Part shown: positions 50,188-58,852 of the stretch, in pieces
Layout: the number at the start of each line of letters is the position of its first letter
Position numbering within the stretch: the stretch's first letter is position 1
Translations under genes and position numbers: made by a program
The notes under the pieces: generated by a model
What the model saw: the letters and a program-made list of their open reading frames with translations, nothing else
What the model was told of the DNA's origin: nothing
Databases searched by the model: none
Origin: DATFVJ01 sp963727015
Lineage (GTDB): Bacteria; Actinomycetota; Actinomycetes; Streptosporangiales; Streptosporangiaceae
Assembly: GCA_963727015.1 (NCBI GenBank)
Contig: CAVSEV010000005.1
Coordinates: 372,001 to 436,000 of the forward strand
Reading direction: 5' to 3'
DNA length: 64,000 nt

Positions 50188-51159
50188 TCAGGGGATGTCG
50201 ATGAGCACCTTGCCGACCACGCCCTCTTCGATGGCCTCATGGGCGGCGACGATCTCCTCGAGCGGGAACCTGTGCACGGGCAGCTCGGTCAGCGCCCCCG
50301 CCTCGAGCGCGGCGGTGATATCCCGGGCCGCCTGGAGGAGGAACGGCCGCGGGACTCCGTAGAGAAGCACGAACCGCAGCGTCACATTGGCCGTCATGCA
50401 GGCGCGGACCCGCAGCGTCGGATCGCTGGCCTCGGCCGCATAAGTGACGATCACCGTCTCGGGCCCTGCTACCGCAAGGTCGAGGCTCAGGTTCGAGCCG
50501 AGCGCGACCTCGACGACCCGGTCGAACCGTTCAGAAAACGAGCGGACCTGCTCGACGACGTCGCTGTCACGGTAGTTCACGACATGGTCGGCGCCGGCCT
50601 TACTGGCCAGTTCCGCCTTTTGCGGACCGCTGACGGTGGCAAGCACCCGGGCCCCTGCGTGCTTGGCGAGTTCGATGGCGAAGTGCCCGACCGCGCCGGC
50701 GCCGCCGGCGACAAGCACGGCCTTGCCTTGCACCGCGCCGTCCGTGAACAGGCAGCGGCAGGCGGTCATCGCGGGCACGCCCAGGCTTGCGCCCAGATCC
50801 AGCGACGCCCCGTCTGGCAGCGGCACCGCCTGTTCCTCCGGTACCACCGTCCACTGTGCCGCCGTGCCCCATGGCTTGCCGAAGGCGGCCATCCACACCC
50901 ACACTCGCTGGCCGGCCCGCCCAGGATCCACGCCAGGACCGACCGCGTCTATCTCGCCGGCACCGTCGTGATGCGGAATCTGAAATTGGTCGATCGGCCG
51001 CGGGGTAGCGCCGGTGCGTGCCTTCCAGTCCGTCGGGTTGACGCCGGACACCCGCAGCCGGACCCGCACCTGGCCCTGTCCGGGCTCAGGGCGCTCGACG
51101 TCGCTAATCCTCAGCACCTCGCGAGCAGGCCCCGTCCGGTCATAGATCGCAGCCTTCAC
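50188..51159 (-). CDS. NADPH:quinone reductase-like alcohol dehydrogenase family protein
   Basis: A 323-residue zinc-independent member of the medium-chain dehydrogenase family. MKAAIYDRTGPAREVLRISD, VSGVNPTDWKARTG and the nucleotide-binding VLVAGGAGAVGHFAIELAKH are clear. The zinc-binding cysteines are missing, as in quinone reductases. It converges with glpD (11-base gap). The physiological substrate is unknown. Confidence 0.9.
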   Translation of the reverse strand: MKAAIYDRTGPAREVLRISDVERPEPGQGQVRVRLRVSGVNPTDWKARTGATPRPIDQFQIPHHDGAGEIDAVGPGVDPGRAGQRVWVWMAAFGKPWGTAAQWTVVPEEQAVPLPDGASLDLGASLGVPAMTACRCLFTDGAVQGKAVLVAGGAGAVGHFAIELAKHAGARVLATVSGPQKAELASKAGADHVVNYRDSDVVEQVRSFSERFDRVVEVALGSNLSLDLAVAGPETVIVTYAAEASDPTLRVRACMTANVTLRFVLLYGVPRPFLLQAARDITAALEAGALTELPVHRFPLEEIVAAHEAIEEGVVGKVLIDIP

Positions 51160-51528
51160 GTCCGACCCCTTTCCGCTTGCCGGTTGTCCTTGTCCTTGTC
51201 CGTGTCCCGTGTCCGTGTCGGTCCACGTCGGTGTCCGGTGTGGGCGTCGTCGCGGCGTCCGCGATGTCGGCGTCCGCGGTGATGATGCGGCGCGAGTGGC
51301 GCGTGCGGACCGTCATCCGACGCTGGGCGTGTGCCGCCGATGGTTTCACTATCGGCTCCTCGAGAACAAGCAGGGCCTTGCCGGATGCCGCCTGGAGCGC
51401 CGCCCCGCATCCACCGAGATCTACGGGACACGCTCCGGCAGCGTATGCCCAGCCGCTTTCTGAGAATGCCCAGCACATCTGGTTACCTACCGGTAGCCAA
51501 GCCGTGAATCGGGTTCTAGGCTCGAAAT
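51160..51528. other. gap upstream of the aldehyde dehydrogenase gene
   Basis: Contains TGTCCTTGTCC-type short repeats (51183-51225) and copy 2 of the dispersed repeat (51347-51429). TAGGCT at 51517-51522 lies six bases before the ATG at 51529 and may be the -10 of a leaderless message. No gene is supported. Confidence 0.55.
51347..51429 (+). repeat. dispersed repeat, copy 2
   Basis: 83 bp, same orientation as copy 1 at 47156-47237. The flanks differ; a shorter hairpin (GCCGAT/ATCGGC) sits at the left end. Confidence 0.85.
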
Positions 51529-53100
51529 ATGAGCACGGAGACAGCTCCCGCGCGAGCGGGCGCCACGATAGACAGCGCACTGGCCGCACGCCTGACGTCC
51601 CGGGTGGCCGGCCACGGCGGAACGGTGACCACCACCGCGCCCTTTACCGGGGAGCCGCTGGCGAAGCTGCCGGTATCGTCGCCTGATGACGTGGCTGCCG
51701 CCTACAAGACGGCGCGCGAGGCGCAGCGCAGCTGGGCGCGCCTTCGCCCGAGCGAACGGGCACGGCCGTTCCTGCGGCTGCACGACCTGGTACTCGCGCG
51801 GCAACGGGAGATCCTCGACATCCTGCAACTGGAAACCGGCAAGGCCCGCTGGGCCGCGTTCGAGGAGGTCATCGACGTTGCGGGCTGCTCGCTCTACTAC
51901 GCGAGGCACGCGCCGGACCTGCTTCGCCCGCGGCGGCGCGCTGGCGCCCTGCCCGGTGCTACCAGGGTGATCGAACGGCGGCATCCCAAGGGCGTCGCCG
52001 GGCTCATCACACCCTGGAACTATCCGCTTTCGCTTGGCACGACCGACGCGATCCCCGCCCTGCTCGCCGGCAACGCGGTAGTGGCCAAACCGGACACGCA
52101 GACCGCGCTTACCGTGCTGTGGGCTGTGGACCTGCTGGAGGAGGCCGGCCTGCCGGCCGGCCTGTGGCAGGTGGTGCTCGGTCGCGGGTCCGCCGTCGGC
52201 GACCCGTTGGTGCAGCACGCCGACTATGTGGCGTTCACGGGCTCGACCAGGCGCGGCCGGATGATCGCGGAGCAGGCCGCAGGCCGGCTGATCGGCTACT
52301 CGATGGAGCTCGGCGGAAAGAACCCGATGCTCGTGCTCGAGGATGCCGATCCCCGGGGTGCCGCCGCTGGCGCCGTCCGGGCATGTTTTGCCAACGCCGG
52401 TCAGCTATGCATCTCGGCGGAGCGGCTTTACGTCCACGAGAAGATCTATGACGCCTTCATGGAGCGGTTCGTGCAGCGGGTGCGAGGTATGCGTCTGTCC
52501 GCCGCGCTTGACTGGTCGGCCGACATGGGCTCGCTCACCTCCCAGCGCCAGCTTGACACGGTGGCGCGGCACGTGCAGGAGGCGGCGGCGAAGGGCGCGC
52601 GGGTGCTCGCCGGCGGACGGGCCCGGCCGGATCTTGGGCCGTTCTTCTACGAGCCCACCGTGCTCGCGGGCGTGACGGCGGAGATGGAGGTGTGCCGCGA
52701 CGAGACGTTCGGGCCGGTCGTGTCCGTCTACCGGGTGCGAGATGAGAACGAGGCGATCGAGCATGCCAACGACTCGTCCTACGGCCTGAACGCCAGCGTG
52801 TGGACGCGGGACATCGCCCGCGGCCGGCGGGTGGCAGCGCGCATCCAGGCAGGCACGGTGAACATCAACGAGGGATACGCCTCCACCTGGGCGTCGTACG
52901 CGGCGCCCATGGGCGGCATGAAGGACTCGGGCGTCGGCCGCAGGCACGGTGCGGAGGGCCTGCTCAAGTACACCGACGCGCAGACCATCGCCAGCCAGCA
53001 TGTGCTCGGATTCGATCCGGTGCTCGGGATGAGCCGCGAGGCCTACGCAAACATGCTCAGCCGCTCGCTCAAGCTCATGAAGGCGCTGCGAGTCCGCTGA
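51529..53100 (+). CDS. gabD2: succinic semialdehyde dehydrogenase
   Basis: A 523-residue NAD(P)-dependent aldehyde dehydrogenase of the GabD2 type. GLITPWNYPLS, FTGSTRRGRMIAEQAAGRL, the Glu in MELGGKNPMLV and the nucleophilic Cys in FANAGQLCIS are present. It would oxidise succinate semialdehyde or a related aldehyde. No ribosome-binding site is near ATG 51529, and TAGGCT six bases upstream points to a leaderless message. Confidence 0.9.
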   Translation: MSTETAPARAGATIDSALAARLTSRVAGHGGTVTTTAPFTGEPLAKLPVSSPDDVAAAYKTAREAQRSWARLRPSERARPFLRLHDLVLARQREILDILQLETGKARWAAFEEVIDVAGCSLYYARHAPDLLRPRRRAGALPGATRVIERRHPKGVAGLITPWNYPLSLGTTDAIPALLAGNAVVAKPDTQTALTVLWAVDLLEEAGLPAGLWQVVLGRGSAVGDPLVQHADYVAFTGSTRRGRMIAEQAAGRLIGYSMELGGKNPMLVLEDADPRGAAAGAVRACFANAGQLCISAERLYVHEKIYDAFMERFVQRVRGMRLSAALDWSADMGSLTSQRQLDTVARHVQEAAAKGARVLAGGRARPDLGPFFYEPTVLAGVTAEMEVCRDETFGPVVSVYRVRDENEAIEHANDSSYGLNASVWTRDIARGRRVAARIQAGTVNINEGYASTWASYAAPMGGMKDSGVGRRHGAEGLLKYTDAQTIASQHVLGFDPVLGMSREAYANMLSRSLKLMKALRVR

Positions 53101-53203
53101 CGGTGCGGGCGCGTGCGCTGACCCTGCGGCACGGCGCATTTGGCACGGCGCATTTGGCGCGGCGCGCGCGCCCGGCCTGGCGAGGCTCACGGCGCTGGCC
53201 TCG

Positions 53204-53209
53204 TAGACT
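53204..53209 (+). promoter_or_regulatory. possible -10 element for guaA
   Basis: TAGACT lies about 36 bases before the guaA GTG in a 144-base gap. No -35 box is evident. Confidence 0.3.
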
Positions 53210-53244
53210 GGCGGCTTCAGCAGGCCTGATGGAGAGGCAGTCGC

Positions 53245-54843
53245 GTGCACGCCGCTGGTGACTTCGACACCGTGCTAGTGGTCGACTTCGGCGCCCAGTA
53301 CGCCCAGCTGATCGCCCGCAGGGTACGCGAGTGCCACGTGTACTCGGAGATCGTGCCGCACACCATGCCGGTCGAGCAGATGCTGGCGCGCAAGCCGAAG
53401 GCGATCATCCTTTCCGGTGGCCCGGCGTCCGTATACGCCGATGGCGCGCCGCCTGCGCCGCCCGCGGCGCCAGGCACCCCCGGCTTGTTCGAGGCAGGCG
53501 TGCCCGTGCTCGGCATCTGTTACGGCTTTCAGCTCATGGCGGCCGGGCTCGGCGGCACGGTCGCGAGGACTGGGACCGGCGAGTATGGCGGCACCGTGCT
53601 CGAGGTGGGTGCCGCGGGTACCGAGGGCGATCTTTTCGTCGGCCTGCCAGCCCGCCAGCAGGTGTGGATGTCGCACGGTGACTCGTGCACGGCGGCGCCG
53701 CCGGGATTCGCGGTCACCGCCCGCAGCTCGCAAGCGCCCGTCGCAGCGATGGAGGATAGCGCGCGCCGCCTCTACGGTCTGCAGTTCCACCCGGAGGTGC
53801 TGCACTCAGAGCACGGCCGGCCCATCGTGCGCCACTTCCTCGAGGCGGCCGGGTGCCGGCCCACCTGGACGATGCTGAACATCGTCGAGGAACAGATCGA
53901 GCAGATCAAGGCGCGGGTCGGTGGCGCCCGGGTGATCTGCGGCCTGTCCGGTGGCGTTGACTCCGCGGTCGCCGCTGCGCTCGTTCAGCGGGCTGTCGGT
54001 TCCCAGCTGACCTGCGTGTTCGTCGACCACGGCCTGCTGAGGAAGGGTGAGGCGGAGCAGGTAGAAAAGGATTTCGTGGCCGCGACCGGCGTCGACCTCA
54101 AGGTGGTGGAGGCGGCAGCGCAGTTCCTGGACGCGCTCGCGGGCGTGACGGACCCCGAACAGAAGAGAAAGATCATCGGCCGGGAGTTCATCCGGGTGTT
54201 CGAGCAGGCTGCCCGTGAGATCGTCGCCGCCGCGGGCGCGCACGGCGCGCGCGTGGACTTTCTCGTGCAAGGCACGCTCTACCCGGACGTGGTGGAGTCG
54301 GGTGGCGGTGCCGGAGCGGCAAGCATCAAGTCCCACCACAACGTCGGCGGCCTGCCGGAGGACCTGCAGTTCCGCTTGGTGGAGCCGCTGCGCCTGCTGT
54401 TCAAGGACGAGGTCCGCCGGGTCGGCGAGGAGCTCGGGCTGCCGCCTGAGATCGTCTGGCGCCAGCCGTTTCCAGGGCCCGGGCTGGCGATCCGCGTGGT
54501 CGGCGAGGTCACCGCGGACAGGTTGCGGGTGCTGCGTGCCGCTGACGCGATCACCAGGGAAGAGCTCACCCGCGCCGGGCTGGACAGCGAGATCTGGCAG
54601 TGCCCGGTCGTGCTGCTCGCTCAGGTCCGGTCGGTGGGCGTGCAGGGAGATGGGCGCACGTATGGGCATCCAGTGGTCTTGCGGCCGGTGACGAGCGAGG
54701 ACGCGATGACGGCCGACTGGGCGCGGCTGCCCGCCGCCGACGTCGCCAGGATCTCTACCCGGATCACCAACGAGGTTCCCGAGATCAACCGCGTGGTGCT
54801 CGATGTCACGAGCAAGCCGCCTGGCACCATCGAGTGGGAGTGA
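53245..54843 (+). CDS. guaA: GMP synthase (glutamine-hydrolysing)
   Basis: Converts XMP to GMP. The N-terminal glutaminase domain has Cys92 in LGICYGFQLMA and its His and Glu in LQFHPEV. The ATP-pyrophosphatase loop is LSGGVDSAVAA, and the dimerisation domain ends in SKPPGTIEWE. 532 residues. GTG 53245 follows GGAGAGGCAGTCGC. It completes the guanine pathway with guaB upstream. Confidence 0.97.
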   Translation: MHAAGDFDTVLVVDFGAQYAQLIARRVRECHVYSEIVPHTMPVEQMLARKPKAIILSGGPASVYADGAPPAPPAAPGTPGLFEAGVPVLGICYGFQLMAAGLGGTVARTGTGEYGGTVLEVGAAGTEGDLFVGLPARQQVWMSHGDSCTAAPPGFAVTARSSQAPVAAMEDSARRLYGLQFHPEVLHSEHGRPIVRHFLEAAGCRPTWTMLNIVEEQIEQIKARVGGARVICGLSGGVDSAVAAALVQRAVGSQLTCVFVDHGLLRKGEAEQVEKDFVAATGVDLKVVEAAAQFLDALAGVTDPEQKRKIIGREFIRVFEQAAREIVAAAGAHGARVDFLVQGTLYPDVVESGGGAGAASIKSHHNVGGLPEDLQFRLVEPLRLLFKDEVRRVGEELGLPPEIVWRQPFPGPGLAIRVVGEVTADRLRVLRAADAITREELTRAGLDSEIWQCPVVLLAQVRSVGVQGDGRTYGHPVVLRPVTSEDAMTADWARLPAADVARISTRITNEVPEINRVVLDVTSKPPGTIEWE

Positions 54844-54849
54844 CCGCGG

Positions 54850-55041
54850 TCAGGCCGGGCGCCCGGTATCCGGGTCGCCCGCGACTACTTGGCGCAACCG
54901 GTGCATAGCGTCCCACCCGTCCACGAAGCGCGTGATGATGGGGGCAAGTCCGAGCCTGAGCCGGTCAGGCGTCCGGTAGCCGCCGGCCACGCCCGCCGCG
55001 GCGAGCGCGCGGCAGATTCCTTTCGCCCGCTCGTGGTGCAT
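54850..55041 (-). pseudogene. C-terminal fragment of kynureninase
   Basis: The reverse frame reads RAKGICRALAAAGVAGGYRT then PDRLRLGLAPIITRFVDGWD, matching the C-terminal end of kynureninase (the R-PD-LR-G-AP-YTRF-D-W motif). Only about 60 of some 410 residues remain and the pyridoxal-phosphate region is missing, so it is a remnant. The rest of the 350-base gap between guaA and the S53 gene shows nothing else but two GTTAAC sites. Confidence 0.65.
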
Positions 55042-55193
55042 CGCATTTTGGCGCCGGTTCCGGCCGTTAACTTGCCAAGCGGCGCATCAGGGACCATTCG
55101 CTCAGGCTCGCTGGCAGCACTGCTGGCCGGGGTGTTAACGTCGGCCCCGCGGCGCGGAGGCGCCACGCACACATCGAGACTCCCGGGGTACAC

Positions 55194-56606
55194 ATGCGCA
55201 TCTCCCGTCTCGTGGCGGCAGCGGTCAGTTCACTTGGCATAGCTGTCGCTACCGCGGGCAGTACGGCCGCCGGCGGCGCCGCGGCGGCCGCGACGGCCTC
55301 ACCCACCGTGGTCGTTCAGCCCGGCGCCGTGCACGTCCGCGGGGCCTCCAAGGCCCCGCCGACGACGGCGTATTGCGAGCGGCACTTCAAGATCGCCTGT
55401 TACGAGCCCGCGCAGATCCGGCGTGCCTACAATCTCGGCCCGCTGCTGCGCAGGCGAATCGACGGCCGCGGGCAGACGATCGTCATCGTCGACTCGTTCG
55501 GGTCCCCGACCGTCGCGCACGACCTGGCGGTCTTCGACAAGGCCTTCAAGCTGCCCGCCCCGCCGTCGCTGACGGCCATCCAGCCCGCAGGAAGGGTCCC
55601 GGCGTACGATCCGAAGAACTCCGACATGGTCGGCTGGGCCGGTGAGACCGCGCTTGACGTCGAGTGGGCCCACACCATGGCGCCGGGCGCCAGGATCCTG
55701 CTGGTAGAGACCCCGGTTTCGGAGACAGAGGGCACGGTCGGCTTCCCGCAGATCGTCGCGGCGGAGAAATACGTGATCAACCATCACCTGGGCGGCGTGA
55801 TCAGCCAGAGCTTCAGCGCTACCGAGGAGACCTTCCCGTCCAAGGCCGCGCTGCTCGCGCTGCGCGGCGCCTATATCGACGCCGCGCGCAGGGGAGTGAC
55901 CGTGCTCGCGGCCTCGGGCGATAGTGGTGCGGCGGATGTCAAGTTCGACCAGTCCACGTACTACCTGCACCCGGTGACATCGTGGCCGGACAGCGACCCG
56001 CTGGTGACCGGCATCGGCGGCACCCAGCTGCACCTGAACGCCCGCGGTGGCCGCACCGCGCCGGACAACGTGTGGAACGACACATACAGTGTGGCCACGA
56101 ACCAGTTCCTTTCCGGCGGCAACGGCCCGAACCCGATGGCAAGCGGCGGCGGTAAGTCAGTCGTCTTCGCCCGTCCCGGCTACCAGAACCGGGTGCAGGA
56201 TGTCGTCGGCCGCCAGCGCGGCGTGCCTGACATCTCGATGAGCGGCGCCTGCAACGGCGCGGCCGACGTCTACCAGAGCTTCGCGGGGCAGCCCGCGGGC
56301 TGGTACCCGATCTGTGGAACCAGCGAGGCGACCCCGCTGTTCGCCGGTGTCGTCGCGCTCGCCGACCAGGTGGCACATCACGGGCTCGGTGTGATCAACC
56401 CGGCGCTGTACCGGCTGTCGGCGCTGCGTGCTCCCGGCATCGTAGATGTCACGGGCGGCAACAACACGGTGTCGTTCTCTCAGGGCGGCAAGCTGCACAC
56501 CGTGCACGGGCTCAGCGCCCGTCGCGGCTATGACCTCGCAGCTGGCGTGGGCACGGTGAACGCGGCGTCGTTTGTCTTCGAATTGGCCGCCCTCGCCGGG
56601 CACTGA
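55194..56606 (+). CDS. secreted S53 (sedolisin-type) peptidase without a propeptide
   Basis: A 470-residue peptidase. A Sec signal peptide is likely (RISRLVAAAVSSLGIAVATA ... AAA). The mature part shows GQTIVIVDSFGSPTVAHDL, the catalytic Glu151 and Asp155 (GETALDVEW), LAASGDSGAADV and Ser377 in CGTSEATPLF. Only about 60 residues precede the catalytic domain, so the usual ~170-residue prodomain is missing. It is only distantly similar to the S53 peptidase at 29907. Confidence 0.9.
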   Translation: MRISRLVAAAVSSLGIAVATAGSTAAGGAAAAATASPTVVVQPGAVHVRGASKAPPTTAYCERHFKIACYEPAQIRRAYNLGPLLRRRIDGRGQTIVIVDSFGSPTVAHDLAVFDKAFKLPAPPSLTAIQPAGRVPAYDPKNSDMVGWAGETALDVEWAHTMAPGARILLVETPVSETEGTVGFPQIVAAEKYVINHHLGGVISQSFSATEETFPSKAALLALRGAYIDAARRGVTVLAASGDSGAADVKFDQSTYYLHPVTSWPDSDPLVTGIGGTQLHLNARGGRTAPDNVWNDTYSVATNQFLSGGNGPNPMASGGGKSVVFARPGYQNRVQDVVGRQRGVPDISMSGACNGAADVYQSFAGQPAGWYPICGTSEATPLFAGVVALADQVAHHGLGVINPALYRLSALRAPGIVDVTGGNNTVSFSQGGKLHTVHGLSARRGYDLAAGVGTVNAASFVFELAALAGH

Positions 56607-56731
56607 CTCGCCGTGCGCTGCCCCGCCGGGCACTGCCCCGCCGTGCCCTGCCTCGCTGTGCCTCTGATAGCCAGCCCCGCTGTGCTCTGTCTGCCCCGCC
56701 GTGCGCTGCCTCGCTGCTCGTCGCCGCCGTG

Positions 56732-56773
56732 GTTGGCTCCTGGGGGGCGCAATAGCGCCCCCCAGGAGCCAAC
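56732..56773. terminator. 19-bp perfect inverted repeat between converging genes
   Basis: GTTGGCTCCTGGGGGGCGC (56732-56750), loop AATA, exact complement at 56755-56773. It lies between the S53 gene and the reverse-strand regulator, so it can serve as a bidirectional terminator. Before it, 56607-56730 holds CCCCGCCGTGC-type short repeats. Confidence 0.7.
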
Positions 56774-56841
56774 GATCATGACAGCGAATCTGCCGCGATC
56801 ATGCTGGGCTTGGCGACGCCCGCTTACCGGACCTGAGGGCG

Positions 56842-57417
56842 TCAGGTGCGGTAGTCGGCCGGTGGGACTACGACGATCATCGTCATGCGCAGCGGCTGCG
56901 GATGTTCGTTGGCGTACGTGTGCGTGCAGTCGCCTGGGAACTGGGCGGACAGCCCCGATGGGACCTGGTGCCGCGCGCCGGCCACCGTCAGGGTGAGCGT
57001 GCCTTCTTCGACCGAGACAAGCTCCCTGGTGGCGGCGGGGTGCTCGGTCCCGCTGTAGCTCTCGCCCTCGGCTAGCTCCCACCGCCAGAGTTCGGCTGCC
57101 CACGGTGCGTCGGTGGCCGCGATCAGCGTGCCGCTGCCGCCCGATGGGCCCCGCCACAGCACCGCCGCGCGGCTGGTGACGCGAACCCGCTGCTCGGCGG
57201 CGGCCTCGAGCAGGCGGGTGACAGGTACCCCGAACGTGTCGCTGAGCCGCACCAGGGTGGACAGGTTCGGGTTTGATTTGCCCTGCTCGAGGGCCACGAG
57301 GACGCCCTTGCTCAGGCCGGATCTGGCGGCGAGCTTGTCGAGTGACCAGCCGTGGCCCGCGCGCAGCGCCCGGACGGTACGGGCGACAGCACCCGCGACG
57401 GCCTCCTGATCTGTCAT
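56842..57417 (-). CDS. XRE-family regulator with cupin domain
   Basis: A 191-residue regulator. Residues ~10-65 are a helix-turn-helix (GHGWSLDKLAARSGLSKGVL; LEQGKSNPNLSTLVRLSD) and the C-terminal ~110 residues are a cupin (SYSGTEHPAATRELVSVEEG; CTHTYANEHPQP). Such proteins often sense a small molecule and control a nearby transporter; the divergent EamA gene is the likely target. Confidence 0.9.
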   Translation of the reverse strand: MTDQEAVAGAVARTVRALRAGHGWSLDKLAARSGLSKGVLVALEQGKSNPNLSTLVRLSDTFGVPVTRLLEAAAEQRVRVTSRAAVLWRGPSGGSGTLIAATDAPWAAELWRWELAEGESYSGTEHPAATRELVSVEEGTLTLTVAGARHQVPSGLSAQFPGDCTHTYANEHPQPLRMTMIVVVPPADYRT

Positions 57418-57476
57418 CGCCAGGAATCCTCCGCCAGCTCATGGTTAATCATGTTTCGCCCCGCGCTTTCGGTCAC

Positions 57477-57494
57477 TATAATGACCACGTTATA
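57477..57494. promoter_or_regulatory. possible operator between regulator and EamA gene
   Basis: TATAATG ACCA CGTTATA is an 18-bp inverted repeat with one mismatch, in the only AT-rich part of the 163-base divergent gap. TATAAT could also serve as a -10 box. It is a plausible site for the XRE-cupin regulator. Confidence 0.45.
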
Positions 57495-57580
57495 TCAATA
57501 TCCCGACCGCGCGACGGCGCCCGCGAACGCTCCCGCGAAAGCGCCCGCGCGGGGGTGGGCCGAGCAGGAGGTGGTCCCGC

Positions 57581-58636
57581 ATGGTCACGATCCTGGCACT
57601 CGTCTCAGCCAGCCTGTACGGAACCGCTGACTTCCTCGGCGGTGCGGGCTCAAGGCGTGCGCCCGTCCTCGCGCTACTGATGGTGAGCGCGCCGGCCGGG
57701 ATCGTGCTGATGTTCGTGGCAGCGCTGCTTGCTGGCGGGCCGCGGCCGGCTCCAGCCGCGCTGGCCTGGGGCGCCGCGGGCGGCGTCGTGGGAGGCCTCG
57801 GCCTGATCGTGTTCTACGCCGGGCTCGCGGCGGGCCCGATGAGCGTCGTCGCGCCGGTCTCCGCGCTGGCGGCGACGCTCCTGCCGGTGGGCGTCGCGGT
57901 CTCAGCAGGCGAGCGCCCCGGGCTGCCGGTGCTCGGTGGCGCCGCGGCGTGCCTTGCCGCGATAGTGCTGGTCAGCATGGACCCTAACGGCTCACGCGGG
58001 CCGCACCGCCCGAAGCTCCTGCGGATATGCCCGTGGGCGCCGCGCGGAAGTGCCGCGCCGGACCTGGCGTGCGCCGCCCGCGATGGCAATCGCGCCCGTT
58101 CCCCCCGTAGCCCCGCGAGCTCAGCCGGCCCCGCGAACTCAGCCGGCCCCGCGAGCTCAGCCGAACCGGCTAGCCCGGCGAGTCCGCCGTGCGGGCGTCC
58201 CGCGCCCGCGCGGCGTGGCCTGCTTTACGGCCTCGCTGCAGGCGCCGCGTTCGGCCTGTTCTTCGTGTTCGTGCGAAACTCGACGCATTCTGGCAGCGGC
58301 TGGGGTGGCCTGTGGCCCCTGGTCGCGTCGCGCGGTGCCGGCGCCCTGGTGATCCTCGTAGCGGCGGCATCGACGCGGACCAGGACGCTTAGGTGGGGAA
58401 GCAACCGTGCTGGGGTCCTGATGGCACTTGGCGCCGGGGTCTTTGACGCGGCAGCCAACATCTTCTACGTGATCGCCACCAGGTACGGCCTGTTCAGTCT
58501 TGCCGTGGTGATCACCTCGCTGTACCCGGCGATGACGGTGCTACTTGCCAAGGTGGTGCTCGGCGAGCGGATGCGCGCTGCGCAACGGGCGGGGCTGGTA
58601 CTTGCCGCCCTCGGCATTGTCCTCGTCACGGCGTGA
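57581..58636 (+). CDS. EamA/DMT-family transporter
   Basis: A 351-residue membrane protein with two EamA halves of five helices (LVSASLYGTADFLGGAGSRR; VVAPVSALAATLLPVGVAVS; ITSLYPAMTVLLAKVVLGER). Between the halves is an unusual ~65-residue loop with SSAGPAN-type repeats (58110-58175). Substrate unknown. ATG 57581 has AGGAGG eleven bases upstream. The gene diverges from the XRE-cupin regulator. Confidence 0.88.
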   Translation: MVTILALVSASLYGTADFLGGAGSRRAPVLALLMVSAPAGIVLMFVAALLAGGPRPAPAALAWGAAGGVVGGLGLIVFYAGLAAGPMSVVAPVSALAATLLPVGVAVSAGERPGLPVLGGAAACLAAIVLVSMDPNGSRGPHRPKLLRICPWAPRGSAAPDLACAARDGNRARSPRSPASSAGPANSAGPASSAEPASPASPPCGRPAPARRGLLYGLAAGAAFGLFFVFVRNSTHSGSGWGGLWPLVASRGAGALVILVAAASTRTRTLRWGSNRAGVLMALGAGVFDAAANIFYVIATRYGLFSLAVVITSLYPAMTVLLAKVVLGERMRAAQRAGLVLAALGIVLVTA

Positions 58637-58852
58637 GCGGGCCAGCCGATGCGGGCCCTCCGGCGGCCTCCACTACCAGCCGCTGCCGCGAGCGGTCGCG
58701 CCCTGGTACACGTAGTGTGCAGTGGAACGGGGGGACACGGCCACGCCGGGGTAACAGGCCTGGACACCTGTCGCGCGTGCCGGCACCCGGCCGCGCTCCA
58801 CAACGGGGCCGGGTAAGAAATCACCCCGCATGCAGCCGAAAGAAGGAACATC

